The notes under the pieces: generated by a model
Database searches by the model: none
What the model saw: the letters and a program-made list of their open reading frames with translations, nothing else
Told to the model about the DNA's origin: nothing
Assembly: GCA_008921705.1 (NCBI GenBank)
Contig: VFFE01008918.1
Coordinates: 2,323,028-2,387,027 of the forward strand
DNA length: 64,000 bases
Source of the DNA: Burhinus oedicnemus
Taxonomy: Eukaryota > Chordata > Aves > Charadriiformes > Burhinidae
Direction of reading: 5' to 3'
Program-made: the position numbers and the translations under genes
In this document: positions 49,099 through 63,000 of the stretch, piece by piece
How the letters are laid out: every line of letters starts with the position of its first letter
How positions within the stretch are numbered: the first letter of the stretch is position 1

Positions 49099-51869
49099 CG
49101 CTCTTTATTTGCAAAACTTCTATATATCCCAAAATTTGTCATTAATTCAAGATACATAATATTTACTGGGAATTCTACTACAAGGTATTTGGTTCATATT
49201 CCTGTTCTTTTAACAGTGCTATCAGAAAATATTCGAAATGTGTAAAAGGGAAGGTGACTGGCACATATCAACCGTTCTTTTTCTTTCTCCCTGTTTGCTT
49301 AGGTAAAAGAAATGCAAGTCATCCCATATATTTACTTTCTCATTCTATGTCTAGATTCATGCCATGCATTTAATATTATCACTGATGGAGATATGTGGAT
49401 ATTTGCATTAAAAATATACCATTGATTTTAATTTCTGTCTTCATCCAGAAAATTACGTATTTTATAGATATAAAATTACTTTCAGAACTGCAGCTCAGAC
49501 GTTTAGAACTAAAGTAGGAGAAAAACAGGAACAGATTCAGGGTTAGCACTGACTTATTAAACATCTGTGAAAATTTTGTTTAGTTCATTCCCCATAGTTT
49601 TTGCTTGTTACAGCCATAAAAGAAGTTGAAGTCCATGGTTTTCTCGGTCCCCAGCACTGTGCACCACTACTTCCTAGAAAAAACAGTTTTATCTTCCATT
49701 TGTTACTGATACTGTTAGCAACTGGCTCAACTACTCTCTTCTACTATCACCTTTCCAGTTGAACTGTATTGATTTACAGTGCCTTTACATGTGTAGCCCA
49801 GTATTACTTGGATACTCACATGATACTATTTGCTGCTCTGTATCAACAAAGCTTATTAAAAATATATGTGCAGCTAGACTAGAGCTGCCCATACACCATC
49901 TGTCTTAAAACAGAAGAGGGACTGAAAGTGTTATTAAAAATGCTTAATTTCAGGAGCTATTTTGTAGCTACTTTAGCTTTCCTAAAATTATGCCAACATC
50001 CGGAAATATAGACATTATCTAAAGATTTGGCTACTTGTGTGTGATTCTACTTTAAATGAATTTCCCACACTTTCAAATCTAAGGCACAATTTGCTTCATA
50101 ACCCTTTCTTTTTCCCAGTACCTTTTCTTATTTACAAAAATGCTTATTTACTCCATTTTGGTGATACACAAGAGTTCTGAAGTGCAAGAGAATTGCCGTT
50201 TAACATTCTGAAAGTGATAAATGACAAGAAGTCAGTACCTTAGTGGTCATTTTTCGTATGTTTTGTGGTGCCTGACAACAGCACTCACTGTTGTCTTTCT
50301 GTTAACTTTAAAGCTCCTTTTACTCACCAGTATGTTTATGTCAGGCATTAAAAGCTGGAATTAAGGAGATGTAAACTACTTCAGATAACATATGATCTTA
50401 GGTCTTGTTTTCTCTTGCCTTTTAGTTGCATTTCTGCTTTAAAAAATGCAATGTGGATTTTCTTTTTTCCTTTTTAAACATTGATATTTTAATTTAGTAG
50501 AGTGAAAATAACTTTCTCTTTTGAAGGTGTTGATTGTGCATTATGGTTAATTGACTAGAAACATTTAAAGTATGTTATTTCTAACATACCTTACAGCTTA
50601 TTTTTTGTAAGGGCTGCACATGTATTTTAATACCTTGCTATGCAGTTTATGACATGAAATTGATAGAATGATAGATAGATTTTCAAAATAAAAGTGACAT
50701 CAAATTCATGATCTAAAGGAATCAAACATATATGTATTCTTATCATTATATTGAAGACAACCACTGAATTAATAAGGAAAGTTCTTATAACTAGCAGCTA
50801 GTACAATAGGTTGCCTTCCTGAAACAAACATAGAACCGCAGCTTAAAATGATCTAATTGTACAGATGTTTTTACCCCAGGATCCATCTTTTAAACTAGAG
50901 CTCCTAAAGTAGTAAGTCAGTTTTTTATCTGGGTCCTCAAATTAATGGTCCATATTAAAAGATGTATCATGAAAATCAGGTTTTAAATTGCATCATGTTG
51001 ACAAAAGGACCACTTTTAAAAATTGAGTCCTCCATGTCCTTGTTTACTGTTGAGATGATCGCTTGAAAGTATCAGGTGCTCCACCTGGAAGTTTTATATA
51101 ACAGAAATGGCTAACAATGGAAATGACAAATTTCTGTGAAAGAAAGAAGAAAGCACAGCACTGGCCAAAGCTGCGTATGAATATCATCTGGACTATGAAA
51201 GGCAGGTAGGCATCTGCCTTCTCACTGGAGCTAAACAGGGAGCTGCCAAGAAAACTTCCAAAATCTGGATCTCCCTGCTCAGGGAGTCTCTCAGTTGATT
51301 TTGGTCATTTACAAAACAGTTACAGTATAGATAAAAGCCTTATAGGCTAGAAAATTCCTAATCTGCAACTACTTTCATAGTGCTTTAGTTATAACCTGAA
51401 GAAACACAAAGCAAATTCATTCACCGTGCTCATTTATTCTTTATCCACTTCAAATGATAACTTCCAATACTGGTACTTACTTGTGTAACTTGGGTCCGTT
51501 TACTGTCAGTGCAGTAAATTAATGGAGATCATTTGTAAATATCACTGTGTATGTGTTTAGAAAGGACATGCATTCAGTTCCTTTAAATGTTGGCCTCCAG
51601 GCCTACAATTCTGAAGTCAACTTTTAAAAAATGAGGTGGGAGAAAAGTTAATTGAAAATCTACTTTTAGCGGTGTTTCTGAGATAAGTATCTCTGCTTAA
51701 TTTTAGCTTAAGAAATGCTAAATGCTGCTTTTTAAGTAGAAAAGGCTTACAAACTTAGAGGGTCAAATTATCATGCTTTTGCTGCCACAGACAGGAAAAC
51801 GGGTTAGAGGGCCAAAATGAAGCATGAAGATCTTCAGGAAGTCAGAGTAACTAATGAGAGGTGAGTCTG

Positions 51870-51893
51870 GTGCATGCTGGGAAACATAGTCTC
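51870..51893. promoter_or_regulatory. Possible ZNF143/SBS-like word
   Basis: TGCATGCTGGGAAACATAGT resembles the vertebrate ZNF143 (Staf) site, commonly TGCATTCTGGGAATTGTAGT, with a few mismatches. No CpG island, TATA box or gene start is visible nearby, so it may be a decayed repeat-borne site or chance. Confidence 0.2.
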
Positions 51894-54100
51894 CATTAAC
51901 CCTGGGAACATCCAAAAAGAGGTGAAACAGGCAGAGAAAACTCTGTTTGACAGGGCGTCAGTCTTGCATATTACTATCAGAAGGAGCCAAATTAACACCT
52001 AGCAGCAACTTGTACTGATAGAAGTATAGGCCTAAATGAATGAAAGAGCATGAGAAAAGACAGGTAAGACAAGCAGAAAAGAGAGACAGACAAAGGCAAA
52101 AGCAAAGGAAAGTGTGTGTAGAAAGCATTAAAAAAATTGAGGGAAATATTTTGATACATACACTTCAGGCTCTATTTGTTGAAAAACAAAGTATGTTACA
52201 TTAATTTTCAAAAGTGGAACCACGAAGAACATAGAAAAAGCATTAAGAATTAAATACATTTAATTTAAAGACAAAAAACTGGAGGTGGGGAACTAAGCGA
52301 GTGAAGTCCCAGTGTAAGCATTTCATAAAACATAATAGTTCTATGGTTCATGAATGTTTTCTGGGATGCATATTCCTGCCACACTCTAGTGCTATCTACG
52401 TTAGGAGTTCTTTGGGATAATATACATGACCAGCATGCTGAATGGTTAAGGGAAAACACATAAGTAGGCACACTTTTTCACAATGCACTATTTTTTTCAG
52501 GATGCTGGAATAAGTTATCCTATTGGCTTTCTATTCTACACTGCACCAGGTGGAAGCAAAGATCTTTATTTACTATCTATGCAAAGTGCATGAACTAATA
52601 CGAAATACTAACCAAAAAAGGGACAAGAGGGGTGTTGTACAACTGGATGAACATAAACTGAGTGTAGCTAGATGCAGTAAAAACTTACTTGAAAACTGGC
52701 TCCTTTTTCAAGTTAGATAAATTCTGAACAACATATTTACTGACACTATAAATGTGAGTACTACAATGGGAGAAATTCTACTTCAGTTTTATATATTTTA
52801 ATAGCAAATACATAGCTCTGCAATGAAAGTCAGGAGCAAGAAAAGAGAAAATAAGTCACTTTGGATTTTTTTGAAGTATTAGCCTCCCTTATTATGAGAG
52901 TTTCTGAAGCAGTTGTGACTACTGCACTAAGTGAACTGTATAGCTTATATTCTGAAGCTGCTGTGACCCTTTCTCCAGCAGAAGAGAAGAGAAATGTATT
53001 GTGGTAAATAGGGGAAGAAATCAGAAATAACTGTTAGAAGGCCAGCCACGAGGCTAAATGCCTTTGCAAGAGGTCAATGTTTGATATGTCTTTTGCTGCT
53101 GGGCAACGTATTGTACTTCATAAAACCACTTTGATCTGGTGCGTTTTAGCGTATTTGCTTCTATCCTTCAGGTCTCAACAAGCATTAAAGCATATAATTA
53201 AGCAAGAGCTCCCTTGCTTCAATCCAGGATAAAGGAAGAAATTCTTTGAAAACAGAAGATCCAATTAAGTCAATAACAGAGGGAGTACCTGAAGGTTTGA
53301 GTTGCTGAAAGCTGCCAAACGTATTTACTTGGAAGCAAGAATGTTTCCTCATGAGTTAGTTTGCTTCATAGCAGCCAACAGTGGACTCCTTGTTCACTTG
53401 CAATGAAAAGCCTTGATAGCACATCTTCATGGGCTTCTCTGTGCTGTCTCTTACTTTTAGTCACCTCGTGATTGTTGAAAACATCAATGTTAAACACACA
53501 AAATGTTTTCGGGTCTAGGTCTCATCTAAATCCTTTAGCAGTGACTAAAAACATCTTTTTGACATAAGGAAATTTATGATCAAACTTTTTGGTTTAAGAT
53601 TTTACCTTAAAGCCATCTCTGAACAGATGTATACAAGGTGGCTTAGCCAGGAAAACAGTATATTTGTTAACAATGTCATGAGAAGGAATATTACAGGCAT
53701 ATGTTCATGTTCTGTAGGTGCTAGAGAAGAGCTGAATTCAAGAAGTGATTTAATAATGTGAAGTGCTTAAAAGAACTAGAGCTTCCTAATGCATCATTAT
53801 AAAAAACTAGGCTATTAAATAGTATGGCTAGGTATGAATGTTGTTCAGGCTAGATTTACAAGGGCTGCATAAAAGTCTCTGCTCAACTTGCCTTTAAGAG
53901 GCTAATGAAATTCTCTGAAGACCTACCTTCTGCTTGTGAATATCCGAGGCTCTAAACTGCCTGTCTTCACTGGCAAACTTTGCCATATTCCTAAATCCTT
54001 GTTAACAGGAGTATGCACAACTGCCTCTGACACTGCTGAGCAGACAAGGCAGCTCTGTACAGCCTTGCCTCTTTCTAGTACAGTTATATTGCAATAGCTG

Positions 54101-54101
<1 letters not shown>

Positions 54102-54134
<33 letters not shown>
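54102..54134. repeat. Poly(T) run of 33
   Basis: Thirty-three T residues. Read on the minus strand this is a long A tail, but the sequence 5' of it on that strand has no AATAAA close by and no recognisable mRNA or SINE body. Confidence 0.9.
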
Positions 54135-54135
<1 letters not shown>

Positions 54136-56411
54136 TTCTCTAATGAATGAATTAGGCTTAAGGAGGTTATTGTCCAATAAATGGCCCAAACGCTCTTGTG
54201 ATTGCAAGTTAATAAACATTGGTATAGTTTTACAGTATAGCTATGTGGAAGAATCATATAATGTTACATTAAGACCATTAAACACAAGAAGCCAAACACC
54301 TGAGGGATGAATTCAGCAACCATAAAGAGAAAGGAGATGCAGCTAGACATATAACCATGACCTATCTCATTATATTCATATCATCATTGCCATTTCATTT
54401 TATAATTGTTAGTATAAAACTGTGTAGAAGGCAAAACCTCTTCATTTCTAGCACACACTGTAAAATCTATTATGTTAATTGCTGACTATAATGACTTTCC
54501 TGCCATGATTTTTATTTGTTTACCTGTATTACCACAGTTGACTTCTACATAGATACTAGGCTAAATTCAGCAGTGATTTCTATTCCACACAAATTTACTG
54601 ACTTTACAGGAACTATATTAGATGTGACTCAGTACAAAATACTTACCACTATGTGTAAAAAAAACCCTAGAAACTTCATAGCCATTTATTGAGACCATTT
54701 TAAAAATACACAAGAGGATTAAAATGTAAATTAATTGTTAGTTTCAAAAGATGTTGTAATTAAAATTAGAAGTAACATTTGTACTTTTGAGTCAGTCCAA
54801 ATAATAAAAAGAACAATAAATGGATTGTATATCACAACCCTGGCTTATTAAAATATTTTCTCACATTTTCAGAAGATTTGATTATCTCATAGCTACTATC
54901 TTTGATGCTGCAAAATATCTAGACATATGTGTCCATTCCAGACCATGAGGTATCTGTACATATATTCAGAGCTTGGAGGACTCAGGGCTTATGTCTCCAC
55001 CACTCCCTACCGAAGTCCTCAAATTTAGATATTTCTTCAATTCAGCTGATGTTTCCAAATATATGCCCCCACGTGTAGCACTAAACCAAGTTCTGACAGG
55101 AAGCACAGAATAATGAAATATTCATCCATTATTTTAATACATTCCATTCATATAACATGATTGCCTTAAATATACATGACTGAATGTGGATTTTTGTAAG
55201 GCTCTGAATATTAATCTCTTACTGCTTTCAGTCTGTTGAGTATTTGCAGTGTCACTTGTTAAATTCCTTGGATTTAACATACTATACTTTCATTAAGTCC
55301 TTTTCCTTCTATGCTGGTCTTGGGGTTTCTAAATTCAATGTTTACAGCTTGATTCAATTGCCTAAACACAGGGGCTAGAGGTTGTCCTATGTAGTTTCCT
55401 CTGCCAGTCCAGAAAAACTTGTCTCTGTTCATCCTGTGTAGCATCAGTCAACCTCTTTGTGGACTACTCAGATGTTCTCAGCCTCACAAATGGCACTGGA
55501 GTCTTACTTTTAAGCAACTGTATTGAGCTTGGAGTAAAGTTTACATTTTGTATTTTTATCCATCTAAGTCTAAAGTAACAGTTTAGTTCATTTTACTGTC
55601 AATATGGAAAGATAGGGCCGCCTTCTCATATTAGGAATCCAAAGTAGATGGAAGAAATTGTATCCTCAACATACCTATCTCTCACTGTTGGCTATTCAAG
55701 CAGCCTGAAAGTTTATCTTAGAGTATGCATGGAATCAATTTGACCAAACAGCCATCTACATCCGAGCAGTTCAACTTATAGTCTCTTTATAGTTGATGAA
55801 AATGCATAGGATCTTTGAGGATGCAGGTGGTCACATCTTGATTTAGATAGCAATAGCTAGTGAAATGATTCACTGTTTGTATCACTGCATTAAATATAAA
55901 GAGAATCAATTCCAATTTTTCAGGTTGTCAATTTTGTGTTGCAGAAGACTAACTTTACTTGATATGAATCCTAGCTAGCTGAAATATCTAAATTTTAGAT
56001 AGCTTAAGTAAGTTGTAGCAGTTCCCACCATAAAAACCAGATTATTTTTATTTTTAGTAGCAGTGAGCTCATTAACCATTAAGAGTGAATGTTCATAATG
56101 TGATTATTAAATTTTACAATGATCTGCAGATTTAGGCATTCTTCCATACTTTTTCTTTCATTATTTTTAAGGGAATCATAAAGATATTAACTCATAGTCA
56201 GCATTGTTAAAGGAAGAAACAGAAGGAAAAAAGGAAAAAGAAGAAGAATCAATCCCAAACCTTTCATAATTATTTTTGGGGGTGGGGCAGGAGGGATATA
56301 TGCCTACATAGTTCTTCTGTATTCCAAATCACTTACCTTGCTTGTTATTACTTACTGACTGTAAGATTACTGACTGATTAGCCCACGGCTACCAACTAAA
56401 TTAAGGAGACT

Positions 56412-57010
56412 GTTGTGGTTTAACCCCAGTAGGCAGCTACACCCCACACAGCCACTCGCTCACTTCCCACCAGTGAGATGAGGAAGAGAATCAGAAGGGA
56501 AAAAGTGCGAAAACTCATGGGCTGACATAAAGACAGTTTAATATGTAAAACAAAAGCTGCACACTCAAGCAAAGCATGGTAAGGACTTAATTCACTGATT
56601 CACATCAGAAGGCAGGTGTTCAGCCATCCCCAGGAAAGCAGGGCTCCGTCACGTGGGAAGGTTACTTGGGAAGACAAATGCTGTAACTCCGACTATCCCC
56701 CTCAACTTCTACCTTCTTTCCCCCCAGTTTTTATTGCTCAGCATGACATCTTATGGTATGGGATATCCCTTTGGTCAGCTGGGGTCAGCTGTCCCATCTT
56801 TGTCCCCTCCCAGCTTCTTGTGCATCCCCAGCCTACTTGCTGGTGGGCAGTGTGAGAAGAAGAACAAGAGGCTTTGATGTGTAAGAACTGCTTAGCAATA
56901 ACTAAAACATGGGTGTGTTAACAGCACTGTTTTGGTGACAAATCCAAAACATACTACCACACCAGCTATTAGGAAGAAAATTAACTTTGTCCAGGCCAAA
57001 ACCACTGCAC
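56412..57010 (-). mobile_element. Solo LTR, avian ERVL-like endogenous retrovirus
   Basis: On the + strand it begins GTTGTGGTTTAACCCCAGT and ends near GTCCAGGCCAAAACCACTGC. This is the reverse of an avian ERVL-type LTR that starts near CCTGGTTT and ends near GGGGTTAAACCACA. The minus strand carries CCCAGCTGACCAAAGGGAT, CATACCATAAGATGTCATGC, a TATA-like AATAAAAAC (about 56727-56735) and a polyadenylation-like ATTAAACTGTCTTTAT at about 56526-56541. Length is about 600 bp. No internal retroviral sequence flanks it, so it is a solo LTR. It is better preserved than the + strand relative at 14436-14956. Confidence 0.8.
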
Positions 57011-60000
57011 TGACTTTAGAATCCTGTCAAATATACCCAGGATGCCTAGTAATTGTCCACATAGAGCTTTGTGAAGTTTGACTGAGCTTATACTCTGTAT
57101 CTTGGACTGAAAATGGACACTTCTGTCACTTCTGTTTAAGGTAAAAGGCAATATTGATGTTTTTGTACAACAATTTTATCTTTTTAGTGCACCAAATCAG
57201 TATAATAAAAAATACATTTAATTTTGACTCATCTTTTGTTGTGATGCATTGCATAATATTAGAGGGGTGAATCCAATTATTTCTTATGTCAAAGAAAATG
57301 GTAAAATTTCACAGATACTTTCAAACTGGAATTCACATTTGCGGGAACAGAAGTGTGTTTTTATCTGTCTGCATTATGAGAAAAGAAATGTCAAGTTTTC
57401 CCTTGGCTATCTGCAGTATCTGAACCAGCAGGGAAACTTTTTTATTCCACTACAGTGATAGGTCTTCTGATCTGGAAATTTATTTTGAGCCAATAACTAT
57501 AAAACATTATTATGATTTACATCACAACTACAGATGATCGATACAGGATTGGACTGCCAGGCCTCATTGCTTGATTAAGTTCTGTCAGGGACTTTTCGAC
57601 AACAAAATTATCTTACCTCATACTTCAAAAGAAGTTGACACTGGGGAAACGGGGACGACAACATAAATGGTCCAAATAAGTATTTCCCATTTTTTAATTC
57701 TATATTTTTAAGGGAAATGATACTATTCTATTAAAGCCAATATTCTTTCTGACATTGACATCCATGAGAATGGGACTGAGCTCAAAAATGAATAATGGCA
57801 AACAGTGTATAAGAATATTAATCCCAGTTATGACACAAATGTAACTAAAGTAAGTTCTGTGTGGAAGTGTGTTTTAATTTCAATATCTGTATTTTAAAAT
57901 TACAAATGTTTCAGGAAAAGGAATGTCCACAGGAAATGCAGCTTGGATGAACAATAAAGAAGGCTGCATGATAACTTGATCCAGGGTAATAACAGGGGAT
58001 GGACTTATTGATTTTAATTGACAATAGAGAACTAAAGATGGAAGCTAAACTAAATAGCTATGGAATGATTGCTAAAGGGTGTATTGTGGAATTTGTAAAT
58101 AGGAAAAAAAAAGCTTTTATTTAACATATGGAATTTTATTAGGGGAAAAACCCTTTAAAAATGAAATTTAAAAATAACTATGAATGAGATTATATTCTAA
58201 ACAGATTAAATGAAATGAGAAAGACTCTTGTAAAAATGTTACTATTGATATTATTATTATTTGATTCTGACATTTAACTGGTATGTTTGCAAATAATTAA
58301 GTTTATTTTCATTTTATTTTTAGTACCATAGTGTGCATTAAATTTGAAAGTACTTGACATATATAAAGGTATATGGTACCACTGATAAGTGGGCCCCTCT
58401 GGATGTGATTAGGAATGCAATGGGACATAGTAATAAACTTGTTTCACAGTGTCTTGAGGGGAAAAACCCACATATTTCAACAAGGGCACATAGGAACTCT
58501 AACCTTTATTTTTTTTATTTTTTTTTTTAAGTTAGGTATCATATGTAAGCTAGTTTTCAGCTAGCTAAACATCTAGCTTTAACTAAATGCTTATAGGATG
58601 AAGGCGAGCTCAATCCCATCCTTAAAGCACATACAGGACAGACAAGAGGAACATGATTCATAACACCTCAGCTAGCACGCTCACACAATGAACTACAGAT
58701 CCTAGGCTGTGTTCCCAGAGTCAGTCTTCTGATAACCTGAACCTTGGTTTTCTAGAATCTCATTTACAGCTGTGCATTCCTAATCAAAGGGGTCTGTAAC
58801 TGCCTTCTCCACAAGCAAATAAAACAACCAGAGAAGAAAGGTTATCTGTACCACTGGACAGGCTCTCCTCAAAGCCTTAGAAAACAGACAGTAAACCACC
58901 ACTCTGGAAGGATGTTTCTGAAAGCAGAAATGCAAAATTGTCTTTTGACGTGCTGGGCAACGAAGCCAGATTGCTGCAGAATTGAGTCTATACTACAAAT
59001 TGCATTTGAAACATAAAACTCTGTGGGTTTTGGTTGTGTTGTTTTGGGGTTTTTTTCCCTGAACATTAGTCATTAATGGTCAATTAATAGTCAAATTCTG
59101 TCTCATACCAGATACAAATGTTGTGGAGTTCTTTCCAGAGCATTATAAAATAATCCTGTTTTCTGTTGGGGACTCTGGCCAAAATACATTAATAAAGCAA
59201 ATTAATAGGTTATCCATAGATCAGACACCAATTAGAGATTTGAGTTTACATGTAAAGATTTTGTGGTCACAGTTCTCTATCACAGATATTCAAGCGCGAA
59301 CAAACAAGGATTGTTTATGTCCTCAGCATGAGAACATATGAAGCTCATAAATAGTTTTATAGGAGCTAGTCCAGGGTTTCATTCTAGAGCAATAATTTGA
59401 AGTGATTCTTATTTCTTTTACTCGTTCTTCATTTTATCCTGTTTGACCCAGATTCTGTCACCTTTATTCAGAACGAACAGTAATTTACATTGCGAATCAT
59501 CCCAGTGATATCACTACCACGCAATGAATAAAGCGTTACTCGGAGAGAACACAAACCATAGACAAAGGAGTCTTGATGTACTCAATATGTACTTGATTTT
59601 TTGATATAGTTGATATATCTGTTACATATGATATTTCTTTCTATGAAGAAAATGAGACAACCAGTTTTCAGTTTTGGACCAGTTTTGCACTTTTACCTTT
59701 GTGTGTGTAATATAACTGGTCTAGCAACAAAGCCCTGGAGCTTCCCACAGCTCTCCAGGCAGTGGAAATCTTCATTCTCTTCTAAAGATAGCTATCCTCA
59801 TGACGTGAACTGTTACTCTGAAGAGCAAGCTGAAGCATCACACTCCAGACTGCTGTTGTTCACATATATGAAAGGAAAGTAACAATTTTTAAAGACCTTT
59901 ACAGTTAGAAATATCAGAATGCCAGGCCCCTACATGAAGGAGCACAGAGTCTTTACACATAGCCAGCAGTAATTCAGTTAAAAAGTTTTATAGTTTATAT

Positions 60001-63000
60001 ATTTTATTCCACGTGTTTCTGCTTATTTTATTGTTATAGATGACCAAGTGGTAATCATTTGAAGATGCTGCAATCAGTTAAGCATTTTCTGTGGTTCTGT
60101 CGGCAAGACTATTCAGGCTTTCTTTTTATTATGCTGTGAATATGAAAAAGAAAACTTACTGAAGACCTTGGGGTTGACCTTTACTTGGAATTGATTTTAA
60201 AAATGAGTTAGGCAATTAGAATTGCATATTATTTTGTTCTGAAATCATGCTTTGATATTCAATATTGTTATTATTTTATGTAAATATACTACAATCGCAG
60301 GGAACCTTTGCAAGTTTCGACATGATTAGCGCCAAGGTTGATTTTATAATGAGAGAAGACTCTAAAAACAAGGTCCAGAATCTTGGTTATAAGCCTTCTT
60401 TGTCAAATGTAATTCCTTCATTACCAGTATTTCTGCTTTTCCAAGTAACCCATGACAGACTTTATATTTTCCCTAGAACTCAAAAGGTCTGGGTCACTAT
60501 GACAGCAGAGAAGTGTGTCTCCTCTGGTAATCAGGACATTTGAACCTATTGTTCATCTACATGATGAGCCATCCACAAAATTCACTTTCTTTTCTTTCAT
60601 TTTGTGATGAACATTTAAAGAGAGAGAAAAAGAGAATGAAGGAAAGAGAGACATATATATTAAAAATATACTGATGTAATTACATGTTCTGGTTAATGCC
60701 TCTAGGAGACTGATGCACTTCTTATAATTCTGGGGCTAAATTCGTCTCTATTAATAAGACCTTTAAGTGTCCAGTTGGTTATTTTAAATTGTTTTTCTAC
60801 ATTGGAGGAAGCTAAGGTATTGGAATTTTTTATTCAATTCCTTATTAACTTAGAAGCAGCAAACCAGGTGTGTGGACAACTTGCAGAAAGTAAAATACAG
60901 TATTAGAGGTGTAAGTGAAGTTCTGAAATGAAGTATAAGTCAGCATTTGCTCATTCGAATGTGTCTAGGAACTCTGAGGAAGGTATATGCAAAAACACTG
61001 GCACTACAAGCCTTTTGCATGATATTTACCTCCTGATTTAGGAGTTCAATCTTCTCAATCTTAAGGAAAAGCTTTTTATGCATAAATAATCTTCCTACTG
61101 TATCTATATGTATGATGCATATGACAAATAACTCAATAGACTAAACCATTCAGCTTGTAAAAGAGAAGTCTGAGGGTTCTGATGGCTCTGGTCTTTAAAA
61201 TCAGAAGAGTCTCAGACAGCGGAAACAATCATCCATTGTTTGATGACAGTAAACATTTAGCATGAATGGTGTAAAAACCAAATGAAATAAAAGGGTGTCA
61301 GGTTTAAAAAAATTAAAAAAAACAATAAAAACATTGCCACAAGACATGAATACTCATAATTTTGCGTTATCAAAAATCAATTAGACAAATGGATAGAAGA
61401 AAAAAGCATTACTGTTCCATAATTTGTGGGCTGCACAGCACTAGAAGTTGGTGAGCTTCCCTATGTGCCTAACCTGGTCTGCTCTTTCCCAAAATATTTA
61501 TTGAGCTACTGGCTGTTACTAGAGACAGGCTGCTGAGCTGAAGGGATTTTTGGTCATTAAGGATGGTCATTTTTATATATAAGAGGTTACAGTGAGGTTT
61601 GCAGCAGAGTTTAAGTGTTTTAGAGTATCGGCTTCTACAAAATTTTGGTAACATCTGAGTTTTTTATTTAAGAGAGAGCACATAACCTAACACGTAACAG
61701 AAATAAATACCTACATCTGAGAAACTCTCATAGAGAAGAGTAAAATAAAAGCCCCATATTTGTGAAATTTTGATGTCATTCTTTTATTGGAGAGGGAAAG
61801 GAAAAAACAGAGATAGATTCCAAGAACATTTTTTTCTAAATTCAATACACAATTCTAAAAATTTGTCTTTACCTAACTGAAAACATATATTTGTTTTTCT
61901 TGAGTAGTTACTTGGAATGGTTGTGAGTATATTATGCAATTATGGAATATGTTAATTTAAATCATTTTTCTACATTAGTCATAGCAGGAGGAAACAGCTG
62001 AGCATACCAGTAACATTAATTTAAGATTTTTTTTACACTTGATCTTTAATAAAAATGTGAAAGTAAAATTTAAGAAAGAAAGCATCATGTTGGGATGGAG
62101 TAAGTGAAAACCTAGAAATTAATATGTGAAAAACAATGGCCATAGCTACTCTTTGAATCTACTCTTTGAAAATGTGGAAAACCAGAAAAAATATTGCCGA
62201 AAAGAACTCTAAGCACTGGCAATGCATTGCACTATTCCTGGAATAAATTACTTTTTATTATTTTTATTGTTGTTCCCCCCCCAGCCCTATGCAAATTATT
62301 TCCTATGGCTTTTTGTAGTGGTTTGGGCTGGACTGGCCACTGAAACAAACGACAGATGCTCTGCTTTACTTCTCTCCCCCTCAGATTCTTTCCCTTGAGA
62401 AAACCCAGAAATTTGAAAGGTATCCTGTACCTACAGAACAGAAGAGACTGAACAAGATGTCTGACAGTATTGAGTAAAAATACTTCCTAGCACAGAAGAA
62501 TGTGACTCCTGAGGGAAACCAGAAAAAGAAAAGGAAGACAGCTCTTCCACTCATGAAACAAGAACATTTTTGTGAGATGTTGGCTGCAATTTCATATCTC
62601 AGCTATTAAAAAGAAAAATCACCAAGCACTCAAAATAAATACTGCTGTCAAGAAGGAGATAAAATAATTGTAGTCAAGTGGCCAGAAATGTCTAACTATG
62701 TAATGTAGGCACCTCACCTGAAATATCCTACATTAGCTTAAAAAAACAAAACAGTTAAATGCCTGAATCAATTGTAAAAGATTGACAAGAGAAGAGTATT
62801 CATTGTATATCCTCAAACTGGTTTAAGTCACGCTCTTTTGTCCAAGATAATTGGATGCATCATTATCATTCTTGCTTGTAATAAGATACATATAAATTAG
62901 AAATAATGTGATGAATCTTCTGCTGGCGAATATCAACAAAACTCCATTGACTGAAATGGAGACATATTGAATTCAGTTAATTGCACGTTCTGGTTCCTAC

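Larger units (their letters stand above)
49099..56411. other. AT-rich non-coding stretch, no gene recognised
   Basis: AT-rich DNA. It contains a T run of 33 at 54102-54134 and a ZNF143-like word at 51870-51893. Short frames (for example 52523-52720, 53576-53761) show no family signature. Confidence 0.5.

Noticed and set aside
54102..54134. Long T run as the poly(A) tail of a processed pseudogene on the minus strand
   Set aside because: The sequence that would be the mRNA body (from 54135 upward) has no recognisable coding sequence and no nearby AATAAA.
60265..60543. Open frame of 92 codons preceded by an acceptor-like TACAATCGCAG
   Set aside because: Codon content looks plausible at the start, but no good donor follows, no protein is recognised and there is no link to other candidate exons.
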